64,000 bases of DNA, taken from the NCBI GenBank assembly GCA_047967505.1, contig CM106538.1. One strand, 5' to 3'. Of the stretch, positions 12,199 to 23,412 are shown piece by piece. Source of the DNA: Dipteris shenzhenensis (lineage: Eukaryota; Polypodiophyta; Polypodiopsida; Gleicheniales). Below the pieces are notes generated by a model. It worked only from the letters and a program-made list of their open reading frames with translations. It was not told the DNA's origin and did no database searches. The stretch's first letter is position 1. Every line of letters starts with the position of its first letter. Position numbers and translations under genes: made by a program.

Positions 12199-12262
12199 AA
12201 TGTGGAGACTTCTTGCCTCTGGCACACATTTGCCTCATCGCATCCAACTTTTCCAATACTTC
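12199..12262 (-). CDS. Possible isolated minus-strand exon
   Basis: On the minus strand an ATTTTCAG acceptor precedes a 64-base open segment (EVLEKLDAMRQMCARGKKSP) ending in a perfect GTAAGT donor. It could be an exon of an opposing gene, or an inverted piece of a coiled-coil exon. No partner exon was found and it lies inside the presumed intron of the plus-strand gene, so confidence is low. Confidence 0.25.
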
Positions 12263-12759
12263 CTGAAAATTAGAATACAGCATTTATAATAAGACACATT
12301 AAACATTTTAGACCGTTGCCACTCTTTAACAGTTCTTAACAAATGAGCTTATAGAAAGACAAAAGTAAAGGTTGCAAATAAGTACTTAATAGACCTCAAT
12401 CATTTTAGTGCAGCACATCCATGTGCATTTATATTGATAAGTTCATTCCTTTGAGCATACAAAATGTGTAAAATGTTATAGAGGAAGAAGGGCAGCAGGG
12501 GAATAGAAAGGCCTTGCGGCCAATGTTAAACCAATCTTACAGCAGAGCAACATATAGTGCACTGGAGTTATTGCAGAAGACATTGGCTAGGGGCAACCAT
12601 ACAGAGTGAGATCTACAATGCATTGGAGAAGAGACCCTATGGCGGATGGCCAATGGAGAAGCAAAACTGCAGGGAATTTTATCTGCATAAAATAGTCAAC
12701 GAAGATTACCAAAAGACTTTGTTTGATTGCTTATTGTGGCTGTATTGGCTCTCATTGGG
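12263..12759. other. Intronic spacer, nothing recognised
   Basis: An open frame begins near 12557, but it has no recognisable motif. The stretch is probably intron or decayed element sequence. Confidence 0.3.
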
Positions 12760-14660
12760 ATGGTCTCCGTCAGGAGGCATGACACGCATTCTAGATTTTT
12801 GTGGACTCGGATCTGATGCCTCTCTCAACAGGTCCTCCTCATTGCAATATGCTATTTCCTCCTCGCTACCTCACACTTTGCTAGAGACCTACGCGAGGAG
12901 GCTGAGCCAGTGAGACTTCACAATACGCAGCCCTATACACGGAATCTGGATTTCTCGAGCCATGGGGTAGTCCTCCTTGTTGGGTACACCAATATGAGCA
13001 TGGGCATACACCAGGTATCACTTTGGATTTTTGTGACATCTCTATTTTATTGCCAGATGTCGATCTAGATGAGGAAAGGATATCTTGAGTTTTTATAGAC
13101 AGGCGAGAGCCCCAATCAATCCTCTTGGACATGGGCATGATACATGATCTTGTCATTTATAATGGTTTGGATCAATGACCCTTCTCGGGTGGATTCACTT
13201 GTTTCCCACATGAGGTGGAGGGGGGATTGCAGTGTATTTGACTACCTCATGGGATCTCCTACCTTCACCTCGCATATCGTTGACTTCTCTGCCTCGCCGC
13301 CAACTCCAAGAGCTGATCATCTCTTCTCTCATTTTTGCATCCCCGTCTTTTTTTTTTCAAAGAAAAGGCGAATTCTATTAACGCTTGAGAAAAAACCATA
13401 CAAACAGCTTCCGAAAGCAGCTGCAGATGAAAAACAAAATGGTTGCTAGCTATAGGGAAGCCAGCCTGTTGTCTCACGGCTCATTGCCTAGAGAGATTGT
13501 GAAATGGGAGCTAACAACCATGGTGGTGGTCTATACATCTAGCAAATACCCTTTGTGGAAAGAGTGTAGAAAATTCATGCAGGCCAGGCCTTGCGGAAAC
13601 GCTCCAGCCTTTCGGGGTCGCTCTCGAACCTAGATTACCACGCTCCTAGATAGCGCACAGGGTGAAAATGATGTTCTGCCAAAGGGCTACTAGTATGGCC
13701 ATCGGGAGACTAACTCGCCTCCCATCACTCGACTGCACCGAGCGACCCAGGTGTTCCAAATAGTAATGCTGGAGACTGTCTCCTAAATGCTATACTCTGG
13801 TATGTGCAGTGGGCGTGATCGGCAGGCGGAGATGTGTCATGAATCTTGATCCGAGAGACTTGCTATCCATGTACCTTGTACATCGTGAGGCCGGATCAAT
13901 CGAGAAGACCTCCGTGAGCCAGGCTACCATCCCCCAGGTGAAATCCTTCATCCTCCTCTGCGTGCTAGCCACAATCGTAAGGGATGCCAACCATACTTGC
14001 TATGCTACCGGGCACCCCCCCATAGGCAGTGGGGAGTCATCTCTAGAACTCCTTTTGGACAACAAATGCATCTGCCATCTACCCACATCTACTCCAACCA
14101 GGGGTCAATGGGCAGACCCCCGCGAGTCATCAGCCAAAATAAATAGGAAATCTTGTGCGAGCATAAGCTCCTCCAAAGGCGAGGCCAAAACCGGAAAATA
14201 ACCTCTCTCAAGACGTCCTGCTCCAGCCAATGGTGCTCCCTCGAGGGCGTGCATGTTGCTGCCTTGAGCTGTAAGTATTTTGCATCCCCCGTCTTATGAT
14301 ACACACCACAACACCGCCTACCCACACTATATATCATGGTACACACTTTAATCATAGCCTCTCCCATGAGTACTCTGCACACCTTTCCACTCTGCTCCTA
14401 GAAGATCCAACTGCTCTGATCATTAGCTCCCTCCGTGAGGCTGCCCTACACACCTTCACACACATATCCGCTCCACCCACCCATTGCCTCTTGGCTTGAT
14501 AGCCTGCAATAGGTGGTACGATGATGAGTGTAAAACTCTATGTTGTCAACAGAGATTCGAGACTAGTATCACCTTTTGAGTAAGGCACAAATGATACACA
14601 AGTGTCGTCGTCTAGTCCACCAAAATTAGCAGGCCTTCATTTGCTAGAATGAGGAGTTAA
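12760..14660 (+). mobile_element. LINE family D fragment, split by a LINE B insertion
   Basis: Near 13225-13320 the plus strand reads SVFDYLMGSPTFTSHIV then PTPRADH, which resembles the C-terminal part of LINE endonucleases (the final SDH-type histidine). Removing the LINE B at 13350-14277 restores continuity into an open frame at 14296-14499 and a decayed continuation (RWYDDEC-like, MIHKCRRLV-like) to about 14660. This is a different LINE lineage from A and B. Boundaries are approximate. Confidence 0.5.
13350..14277 (-). mobile_element. 5-prime-truncated LINE family B with 17-bp target-site duplication
   Basis: The direct repeat TTTTGCATCCCCGTCTT lies at 13333-13349 and again, with one extra C, at 14278-14295. 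The element between is minus-strand: an ORF2 C-terminal block (HKISYLFWLMTRGGLPID, about 14105-14160), decayed continuation, 3-prime UTR with TTAATAGAA and a poly-A tail that reads as poly-T from 13350. This is the hallmark of target-primed reverse transcription. Confidence 0.9.
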
Positions 14661-14665
14661 TGGAG

Positions 14666-15035
14666 GTGTTGATAACTCATGCGGGGTGATATGTGACATT
14701 TTCTATTTCCATTTGCTAAGCATGTTCCCATACTTGGCAGCATGGGGAAGATATGTTACGATGAAGGGTGTTCTAATGTGTGAAGATGTAACCCCACTTC
14801 ACCATGGAGTCCAGAGGAAGATGGAGAGTTGAGGATTTATCTCAACATCATGTATTCTTACTGTGCATACTAACACAGAGAGTGCTAAAAAGGCACAAGC
14901 GTTGGAAACTAATATAGAGGGGTATGCATCATTCTTTTCAACTAATATAGTATATAGTTAGTCATTTTTGGTGTGTTTTCTAGTAGAGACCTCTCTCATC
15001 TCCACTCTTCTCCTCTCCCTCTTAATGTTTGTTCA
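14666..15035 (+). mobile_element. Copia-type LTR (solo or 5-prime LTR), candidate
   Basis: A sequence starting TGTTGATAACTC and ending in CA at 15035 directly precedes the plant copia primer-binding site at 15036. The right edge is well supported by the primer-binding site; the left edge is a guess. No copia proteins follow; gypsy sequence begins near 15380. Confidence 0.55.
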
Positions 15036-15047
15036 TGGTATCAGAGC
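15036..15047 (+). promoter_or_regulatory. Primer-binding site (initiator Met tRNA type)
   Basis: TGGTATCAGAGC follows the LTR end without a gap. This sequence pairs with the 3-prime end of the plant initiator methionine tRNA and primes minus-strand synthesis in copia elements. Confidence 0.85.
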
Positions 15048-15379
15048 TCCCTTGAATTCCACTAAGGCATTGCAATCTTGTGAAAGTATGAGTGAGATTG
15101 AGATTGAGATAGTTCTTCGTTTGCCTTTTACGAGAGTTTCTTTGTTCCACTGAGAGATTTTCATTAATTTATTCAATCCGTTCGCTCTCTTCATGTATGG
15201 GAAAGAGAGATTGAGAGATAGTTCAATCCTATCCTATTGAGAGAAAGAAACGAAGAAATAAAGTTTATTAAAAGTCTTTTAAAGATATCTAGCTGTCCGT
15301 ATTCCTGCATTCCTCTTTATATCTCTCATCTTGCCTTAAACCTCTAAAGGCGGAATTTATCCCATTTGTATAGGCCTTT

Positions 15380-16190
15380 AAGATCACATAAGGTCCTTCC
15401 CTCATCCCTTTCGAGAAAGGTGGCATAGATTTTGTAGGGTCCATATCCCCTCCATCATTGTCTATGAAAATCTATATCTTAGTGGCTACAAATTACTACT
15501 ATAAGTGGTCAGAGGCAGTAGCTACCCATAAGAGTGTTGTGGTGAGTAGGCCAAATGCCTACTAGATCAAGTCATTTGCAAGTTCAAAGCCGGTAAGAAG
15601 ATCGCCATGGACCACTTCATGAATGACCTCATATAAGGAATGGTCAAGCAACTTTCCATTGTCCATTGAGCTACCACACCCTATAAGCCTACGGAAAATG
15701 GGTAGATGGAAAGCACCAACTATGTCCTAGGGGTCATCCTAAGAAACAAGAGGGTCTCACACTCAAAATTGGGATAAAAAAGATCCATAGATTGTGTGGG
15801 CATATAACCTTTACCTACAACAAGGCCACACAATTTTGTTGTTTTTCCTAGTCTATATTACAGAGTGCCATTAGGACAGCCTTAGAGCAAAACCTTGGGG
15901 AATGCAAGGCAACATATCACACATTTCTTCCCTAGATGAGCATAGGTGATGAGTCTACTTAAATGCTCTCACCATGAAGAAATAGCAAAAAAATATCATG
16001 ACAAAAGATTATCAATATCCAGCTCAAGGAAGGTGACCTAGTTCTCTGTTTTGATCCTTGACTCGGGCTGTTTGCCACTAAATTTCAAAGCCTCTAGCAA
16101 GTGCTGGTGCAAGTAGTCCATGTGGGATCAAACACCACCATTCGATTGAGATAGATAAGTGGGGAATTTCCCCACAACAACTAACTTAAA
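15380..16190 (+). pseudogene. Ty3/gypsy integrase fragment
   Basis: The reading GGIDFVGSISPPS, ILVATNYYYKWSEA and a later PTENG...MESTN block match the catalytic core order of gypsy integrases (first Asp in the DFVG block, then the glutamate block). A VSNTTIRL-ISGEFP-like block near 16110-16170 resembles the C-terminal domain. Many stops break the frame. It lacks upstream RT and LTRs. Confidence 0.65.
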
Positions 16191-16329
16191 CAAAAGTAAA
16201 ACTCTATTAGACACGATCCAAGCAACCCCCTAGTGCATGAACTTGAGAATTGATACCCCCTCCCTCGACATGAGAGAATAGTATACTAAAGAAAACCTCA
16301 GCTTAACTAAAAGTTTGGATAGCAGGATC

Positions 16330-17095
16330 TGATAAATCTCGCCCCTTGAACGTGGGGCCATGACCTGTTACTATCTAAAGGGCACCCAAACTATGAACAA
16401 ATGTTTCTACCAAGAAATTGTCTACCGCTTTAGGGTTCGTCCCACTTGGTAACAAAATATGTAGCCACTATGATATACTTTTTCCATGACGGGAGTGTTG
16501 TAGATCGAGCCCCCACTTTTTGAAAGGGCCTAATCCACGAATGGGGTGTAGCGGGCCCCTTTTAACTCTTTTCCCCCAAATCCTGAGAGGTATGGCAAGT
16601 GGTACATCATTCCTGAATATCTCTATGGATATTAGGCCAAAAGTACCCTGCTGCAAAACATTCCGAGCTGTAACCTCGTGCAAAATGGCCACCATAGATA
16701 TTTTATGAGAGACTTCCATTATTTTTGTGCTTCTGCTTTCCCAATCACTTTTCATAGCACTGAGTCTTTTCCCATTCTATCTTATGTATCCCCCAACAGC
16801 CTATAAGGTCTTTCCCTCACAAGTAACTTTGTTATTCGTTTTTAGTCATCTTCTCAGCAGGTGATTGAGTGTCTTGTTGTGCACTTGCCAAGTTCCTTGC
16901 ATGTGACATATTACCAGCAAAGAGTCCTCATAGATACAAGGCTTACGGACCCCTATTTCTTGGCTGTGTTTCAAGCCATGTATTGAGGACAAATACTCAG
17001 CTTCATTATCTGAGGCTACGGAGTTTTATTTCTTTCCCCTCCCCTGCAATCTCATGACCATCAGGGACTGTACATGCAGGGTTAGGAGAAGGGGA
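16330..17095 (-). pseudogene. Ty3/gypsy RNase H and integrase N-terminus fragment
   Basis: On the minus strand an RNase H block (EYLSSIHGLKHSQEIGV, then YEDSLLVICHMQGTWQV; about 16985-16870) is followed by an integrase zinc-finger/core-entry block ending in GPFKKWGLDL (about 16520). The same order and wording occur in the gypsy integrase at 59100-60165. The final Cys residues of the zinc finger are lost. Orientation is opposite to both neighbouring gypsy fragments. Confidence 0.7.
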
Positions 17096-17189
17096 GACCA
17101 CTAACTGCACATCTGCAAGCATGCCCCAGGTGGATCAGAACTGGCAGTATCTCAACATTGGGACTAAGGACCAACCTCAGCATCTGAAG

Positions 17190-18460
17190 GTAGCTAGTTG
17201 GGGTTGGGAGCATGATTGCCTTCTTGCTGCATTAACTGACTTTTTCCAAGAATATGTGGATGTCTTTTGGTTGGTCACACACATATTTAAAGGGAGTCCT
17301 GGCTGAGTTCATGGAGCACCGCATCTACTTATACCCAGATGCAGACCCAGTGATTAAAGGGTCATCCCGCATGAATCCCAACTATGGTAAGGCAGTCCAA
17401 GTTGATATCCAGAAAATGGAGCAAGCAGGCCAAATCTACCCAATGAACTACTCTGATTGGGTCAGTAGAATTGTAATTGTACCCAAGAGAGAGACATGCA
17501 AACTCCACGTGTGTGTTGACTATCGGAGTTTGAATACTGCCACAAGACGAGATCAGTTTCTGCTTCCCTTCATAGATAGGGTGCTAGAGGTAGTGGCGGC
17601 TGGTCATGCTCTGTACTTCTTCATGGATGGATATAGCGGGTACAACCAAGTAAGGGTTCAAGGGCAGGATCAATTAAAGACCACCTTTGTCACCCAGTAA
17701 GGAACATATGCCTATAGAATGATGCCCTTTGGTCTGTGTAATGCACTGGAAACATTTCAACATCTTGTCACCAAACTGTTCCAAGTGAATATTGGGAAGT
17801 TTCTTGAGGTATTCTTGGATGATTTCTCGGCTTTCAATGGTAAGAATGCCTCTCATGTCGACCCTGCTGTACAAACTGATTACATCAATAAGTCGAGATG
17901 AGTTTTTGACAAGTGCAGAGAAGTCCGGTTGGGCTTAAATCCTAACAAGTGCTTCTTCCTAGCACTGCGAGCGGTTCTCCTTAGCCACATTGTCTCGGCT
18001 GAAGGAATGACTACAGATCCAGCTAAGGTGGAGGTGATACTCACCTTGCCCATTCCCCGCACACCCAGAGAAGTGAAGTCCTTTTTGGGGCATGTGGGTT
18101 ATTACAGAAGGTTCATCCGGTTCTATGTTGACATCACAGTGGCATTGACAGAACTCCTCTATCAAGAAGAGTCTTGTCCATACCTCAGCAGCTAGCCTTC
18201 GACAATCTCAAGGACCGTATGGTGAAGGCATCCATTCTATGACAATCCAACTGGGATGTCATTTTTTCATGTACATGTGGATGCCAGTGAACTAGCCATT
18301 GGTGCAATATTAGCCCAACTTGACCCAGACCACAAATTAGACTTTTGCCAGCAGACAATTGAATGGAGCGGAACAAAACTACAACACTACAAAACGGGAG
18401 GGTGTAAGCATCGTGTATGCCATGACAAAGTACCAACATTATCTCTTGGGCAGTGTTGTA
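17190..18460 (+). pseudogene. Ty3/gypsy reverse transcriptase with RNase H start
   Basis: The fragment has FMEHRIYLYPDADPV, VCVDYRSLN, FMDGYSGYNQV, YAYRMMPFGLCNA, the FLDDF active-site block (about 17812), LNPNKCFF and FLGHVGYYRRFIR. These are the RT palm and thumb motifs of plant gypsy elements in order. An RNase H start (DASELAIGAILAQ) lies near 18268. Stops at 17698 (TAA) and 17899 (TGA) both replace TGG when compared with the related copy at 52000-52760. The frame dissolves into a tandem repeat at 18472. Confidence 0.85.
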
Positions 18461-18471
18461 CTTTTACTAGT

Positions 18472-18782
18472 CAGACCTTAGTCACGTGGGGTCATACCAT
18501 GGTCGAACCTTGTTCACACCTGGGTCATACCTTGTTCACATCTTGGTCACTGGAGCAACATGTCAAGGGTGATCAGACCTTGGTCACACCTGGGTCACAC
18601 CTGTTCACATCTTGGTTAGTGGTGCAACATGCCAAGATCGTTAGACCTTTGTCAAACCTGGGTCACACTTTGTTCACATCTTGGTCAGTGGAGTGACATG
18701 ACAAGGATGGATAGACCTTGGTCATACTTTAGTCACACCTAGTCACACTTCGGTCATTCAGTACGGGACTAGAGTGATACAT
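18472..18782. repeat. 68-70-bp tandem repeat, GTCAC-rich
   Basis: CAGACCTTRGTCAC-type unit starts are at 18472, 18574, 18642 and 18712, giving one longer unit and then periods of 68-70. Units carry GGGTCACACC, TTGTTCACATCTTGGTCA and GGAGCAACATG. The same GTCAC/GACATGGTC vocabulary occurs in the LTRs of the gypsy element at 50484-55814. Confidence 0.75.
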
Positions 18783-19207
18783 GAATAGGCCATGACTGGA
18801 GCATTACATGACTGGAGGAGTACATGTCTGGGCATGTCAAGCATGGACTGACCTTGGTCAAAGAAGATCCACCCTTGGTCAAAGTAAAGTACTGGAGCAC
18901 TGGATTGAAGCAGTAGTTAAGGGAGCCCAGGTGGTGCATATGGTGGTACACATAGAAGTTGTGCCACCGGTTGAGCTCGCCACCAACTAATGTCAGGTGC
19001 ACATACGTCAAGTAGTAACTAGGAGGGCACGACAGGTTACTCATCCAAATAGCAGACAACGATCCATTACGGGCTTCTTGCCTACACAGCCCAGTCCACC
19101 CGTTGGGTACAGCTTGATGTTCTATATGCCTATTATATTGTATTGGATTAGATTGTGTCCCCACATGGATTCCAGGATAGCTGTATATGATTTGATGGAC
19201 ATGTGTT

Positions 19208-19597
19208 TTTTTTCTTCAAAAAAAGGAACCTTCTATTAATGCTTGAAAGACTTCATACAAAACAGTAGCCTTGAAGGTGCTGAGTATGGAAAAACCGAGA
19301 AAAGCCTGAAAGAAAAAACCGCCTGTTCCCGAGAAACCCAGCTCAGTGCCTAGGGGATCTCTGGTACAGGGGCTAACAACCAAGTGGGGGGACTATACAA
19401 CCAGCGAATCCCTCGTGGAATAAAGATGTAGAAAAATCTTGCAGGCCAAGCCTTGCAAAAACGAGCACGCCTCTCGATAGTTGCTCTAGAGGCTGGAGTC
19501 CCACGCTCCCAGGTAGAGCGTAGAGTGTAGATGATATCCTGCCAGATGGCGACCAAGGTAGCCGAGGGTGGAACCGGATGCTCACCAATCACGAGAC
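19208..19597 (-). mobile_element. Short LINE family B insertion with 16-bp target-site duplication
   Basis: The direct repeat TTGATGGACATGTGTT lies at 19192-19207 and 19598-19613. Between them is a minus-strand 390-bp copy: the ORF2 C-terminus (IWQDIIYTLRSTWERGTP, then FIPRGIRW), a 3-prime UTR with TTAATAGAA and an A-rich tail. It is a severely 5-prime-truncated insertion. Confidence 0.92.
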
Positions 19598-19613
19598 TTG
19601 ATGGACATGTGTT

Positions 19614-19775
19614 ATGATATCATTAACTTTGTCTACACAATTTTCTAGCATGGGTTAGGATGCTCGCTTAGTAGCTGCACCCTTTTGCTCATTGTATTAG
19701 GTTTTTCTCTAGTCTCATAGACCCATCGGTCTTTAGCAAACTTTAATAAACTTTCTTTCTTTCTTTCTTTCATCC
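19614..19775 (+). mobile_element. LINE family C 3-prime end
   Basis: CTCATAGACCCATCGGTCTT, then TTTAATAAACTTTC and (TTTC)n match the 3-prime ends at 26052-26200 and, on the minus strand, at 34265-34320. The LINE B at 19208 is inserted in its upstream part, so the copy probably extends leftward past 19192 to an unknown start. Confidence 0.6.
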
Positions 19776-19779
19776 AACA

Positions 19780-20870
19780 TGACTTCAATTCTATCCTCTC
19801 TTTCCCTACTGCTCTCCCATCCTCTTTAACCCCCACATCTTCTATGTTCTCACCCTTTCCCTTCTGCAACACTGAGGCCCTCCGCGTATGTAGTACCATC
19901 TGTGTACACATCCTCTATGGCTACACCAAGAGTGACTTCACCATTGTGGTCCTCTGCAAGAGGGGTCATCTCATCCTCTATAGCATCCACATTTATTACT
20001 GCTCCATTGGGAGCTTCACATGAGAGATAATTTCAGGCACATGCTGAACCATTGGCACCTCCTGCATCATTTGTGACAATCTTAACTGCTTCCTTTCCTT
20101 CTCTTTTGCTACCTTGAGAGCATCCTCATAAGTGACCAGCTCTTTACATTCAATCTTTATCCTAATCTCCGGCTTCAGACCAGCAACAAACCTATCCTTT
20201 TTTATGACTTTGGGAGGAACTTTAGGTAATAAGGCCCCCTGCCATTTATTCCACAACACAGTGAACTTACCGACATACTCATCCACTAATTGAGTCGGCT
20301 GTTGCTACAATAAACATAGCTCTCTCCAAATGCCATCAGGATCTCTAACACACATAAACCTGTCTAGGAAAGCTCTCCTCACCTCTGGATAAGTCGGGTT
20401 TCAGTGAGCACCCTAATCATCACGCATCCTTGCAGAGAAAGTTTGCAGCCAAGTTCTCGCTTCTCCCAACAGACAAAAGAATAGAATCTGAAGAAGGAAT
20501 TCTAGAGCATTCCTGTCTTTAATAAGAACTGTGAACTCCAAGCACTCAAAAAACCTCTCTGGGTCTTCATTGGGCAACCCGTGAAATCGAGGAAATTCAT
20601 GAGCCATCTCTCCTCTTGACTAACTTATCTCAAACACACTCCCAACCAAAAATACTACCCAACCTCTTCTGGGAAGAAAACAAAAATAATCACTCTACTG
20701 AAGAAAACTTACCCTGCATCTGACTGGCATTCTTCTTCCTAAGAGCAATCACTTTCAAAGCCTTTTGAACCTTAGCACGGAGACGTATCACCAGAAGTTC
20801 AACATCAAAACATCTATCTCTCCTATGTCCACACTCCCCACGTAACTCACAAATCACTCTCATGCGAGGC
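19780..20870 (-). pseudogene. Ty3/gypsy gag fragment
   Basis: Minus-strand frames contain a capsid-type retrotransposon gag block: FPRFHGLPNEDPERFFECLE (about 20600-20540), LGEARTWLQTF, and DEYVGKFTVLWNKWQ with FVAGLKPEIRIKI (about 20280-20150). These are the usual gag motifs of plant gypsy elements. The frame is broken between 20286 and 20413 and ends in the (TTTC) end of a LINE. The LINE B at 20887-23412 is inserted between this gag and its leader at 23413. Confidence 0.75.
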
Positions 20871-20886
20871 TTTGTCTTCATAGTTT

Positions 20887-23412
20887 TTTTTTTTGCAAAA
20901 AAGAGACTTCTATTAAGTAAGAAAGAAACTCGCTAGAGCAAGCTCTGTGCGGAAATACAACATGCTAAGCATGTAATAAAAAACACCTCAGAGCAATGAA
21001 GTAGAAAGAAACCAAGGCTGAGGTTGAAAATGCCAACTCAACCCTATAGAAATCTCAGCAAAGAAGGGAGAGTCTCTCCAATCGCTGAGAAAAGTAACTC
21101 TCCTGGAGGAGGCTGCTCGAGATGATCCCTGCATGGTCGCCCAACTGGCCATCAGAGTGTGTACCGTATCTGTCCAAGTAGTGGCCAAGATCTGAGAAGG
21201 GTGAACCTGAGAACCCTCCAAAGCCTCAGTGCATCTGGCTCTCCAAATGTGCCATGCAGCAATGCTAGCTAAGACCTCCCATGGAGAATCGACCAAGGAA
21301 TGAGCAGCCTTGAAGAGAGTGGCCAAAACATCCTCTAGAGAGCACGAATCCACAAGGTGTCGTCGGATATGAAGAGTCGAAGAGGAGTCAAGTCTCTCAA
21401 AAAAGACTTGGGGCCCTAAAAGAGTAAGCCAAGCCACTGATCCCTAGGTCATATAGAAAGGTAGGCGAACAAAACTGCTAAAAGTCTTGCAATCCCCTTC
21501 CATATGATTCTCGCCTGTTTGCAATCCCAAAGGCAGTGCTGTATTGTCTCCAAAGCAGAAAGGCAACGAGGGCAAGAAGGGTCAGCTCCGAACCTGGATC
21601 TCCAATGGTTTACTGCTATCCCACCATGAATAGAAAGCCAAAAGAAGAGAGTGATTTTTCTATTCTGGTGGGATTTCCAGAGCCTTTGCCAAAAAATTTT
21701 CTACAAGTCAGCTGAAATCTGAAAGTTCTCCCAATGATGAGCTCTGGTAGGCCTCCAACCCATATAGCTGAGCTGGAATTTTCTGGCATTACTAACCGTG
21801 TAACGAAAGAAGGGATGCCCTTCTCTCAGTGCCCTTCATCTATCCATTCCCATTCCCCAGGGTCCCACTACAGAAACTTGGGACACCTCCATAGAGCCAC
21901 AGCCTCCATGAGCCCAGGGCGATGAGAAGCGGGTTAGGATCCAAGTACTATTCTGAAAGAGAGCCATATCCATGAAGCCCACTATCCTGACGGGCTGAAA
22001 CGGTACCTCCAACAAGATATCGTCTGTGGATTTGGACAGCCTGCCCCCCGAAGAAACATCAAAGACTAAGGCATCCTCATGTGTGTCATGAAAAGCAATC
22101 ACTTGTAAAGGAACTCCTAGTCTGGAAAATGCCCCCATCCAGGTGGAGCAAGTAATAGGCATGTCATCTGCCTCCACCCAATCCAAGGGCAAGGCTGCAT
22201 CAATCTGTCGGACTCTCCCTGCACTCCCTCTGAGATTAAGAACCATCTGGGCCTATTGGTCTGCAAGAAGCTTCCTAAAGGCTTTCCATGCTTCCATAGT
22301 AGATGTAGGGCCCCTCTCCCATCTTGGCCACTGCATGTAAGGAGAAGCTCCAAGTGGTCTGCCATGCTCATCCAAAATCCTGTCATTCCACATGATAGGC
22401 TGCCTTTCAATCTCTTCACGGGTGGATGGGGGAATCCTGCGAAGAGTACTCCTGAAGCTGGCCCATGCTTTCAGGATAGCAACCATAAGAGGGGAAGGGG
22501 AAGAGGAAGAGGAAGATCTGAGGTGGGCTGTGGTGAAAACCCATCTGGTACTGTGTGTCCAATCCTCTCCTGAAGTGGGCGTGTGAGACTATATGCATTT
22601 GATAAAGAAATCCTTCCAAGGCTCTTGCCTTGGCATAAGTCCTCTCACAATGACCTTGCAGAGTAAAGCTCTGCACTGTAGATCCGGGTCGACGATATTC
22701 AAACCCCCTTCTCTTGTAGGAAGAATCAAGGTCTCCCAAGCCACCCTGGTTGTAACATCAGATGTGCCATCTAGACCACTCCATAAAAAGTTTCGTACAG
22801 GCCTCTTAAGCTGAGTGATACAATCCCTAGAGTGGCATCAACAAGAGCAAACAAACCAAGCTATGGCTAGAAGAACCTGGTTAACCACCACCACCCTGGA
22901 AGCCAAGTCAAGTTTGGCTGAGCTCCAGAAAAGGAGCTTTCTTCTGATGCTCTCCAACACCGGAGCAAACTGTTGTGAAGGAGAGATGCCCACCCCAACC
23001 TGGCAGCCCAAATATCTAACGGAGACGCCCCTCTATACCCAAGTGAAGCCAAAATCAATACCCCAATCCGGGGTGTCATCATTGCAAATCCAAAAACCAT
23101 TGGATTTATGCCAATCAATGTGTGCGCCTGCAGCTGTGCAAAATAAATCCAAGGCTGTCCGGAAGGAAGTGAGCGTCCTGGGGGAGGCATCCAAAAAAAC
23201 AGCCGTGTCATCTGCCAACTCACTATCTAGGAGCTCTTTTTCCCGGCGGATAGGAAGCCTCAGCCCATAAATATCAGCTTGAGATCTAATGTAGATACTC
23301 ATAGCTTCCGCCACAAACAGAAAAAGAAAAGGGGCAAGAGGACATCCCTGGTGGACTGATCTAGAAATCAGAAAAGGGGGAGGGCAGTAGCTCACGGGGA
23401 GAGGAGCAGCTC
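20887..23412 (-). mobile_element. LINE family B, 2.5 kb, with 15-bp target-site duplication
   Basis: The direct repeat TTGTCTTCATAGTTT is at 20872-20886 and 23413-23427. The minus-strand insert ends in a poly-A tail (poly-T from 20884) and is 5-prime truncated inside the RT domain. The inserted target is the gypsy leader/gag boundary of the same strand. It is the best-preserved family B RT-to-tail copy in the window. Confidence 0.93.
20990..23405 (-). pseudogene. LINE B ORF2, 5-prime truncated RT and C-terminal domain
   Basis: Reading down the minus strand: SVHQGCPLAPFLFLFVAEAM and LLDSELADDTAVF (RT catalytic ADD) at about 23370-23200, INPMVFGF-type and LGYRGAS blocks, the MWNDRILDEHGRPLGASPYM block at about 22400, and the C-terminal DTVHTLMASWATMQGSSRAA and GLSWHFQPQPWFLST blocks near 21190-21000. 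At least five frameshifts separate the segments. The intact CAG in the HQGCP motif is useful for comparison with the TAG at 4869. Endonuclease is absent through 5-prime truncation. Confidence 0.85.
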
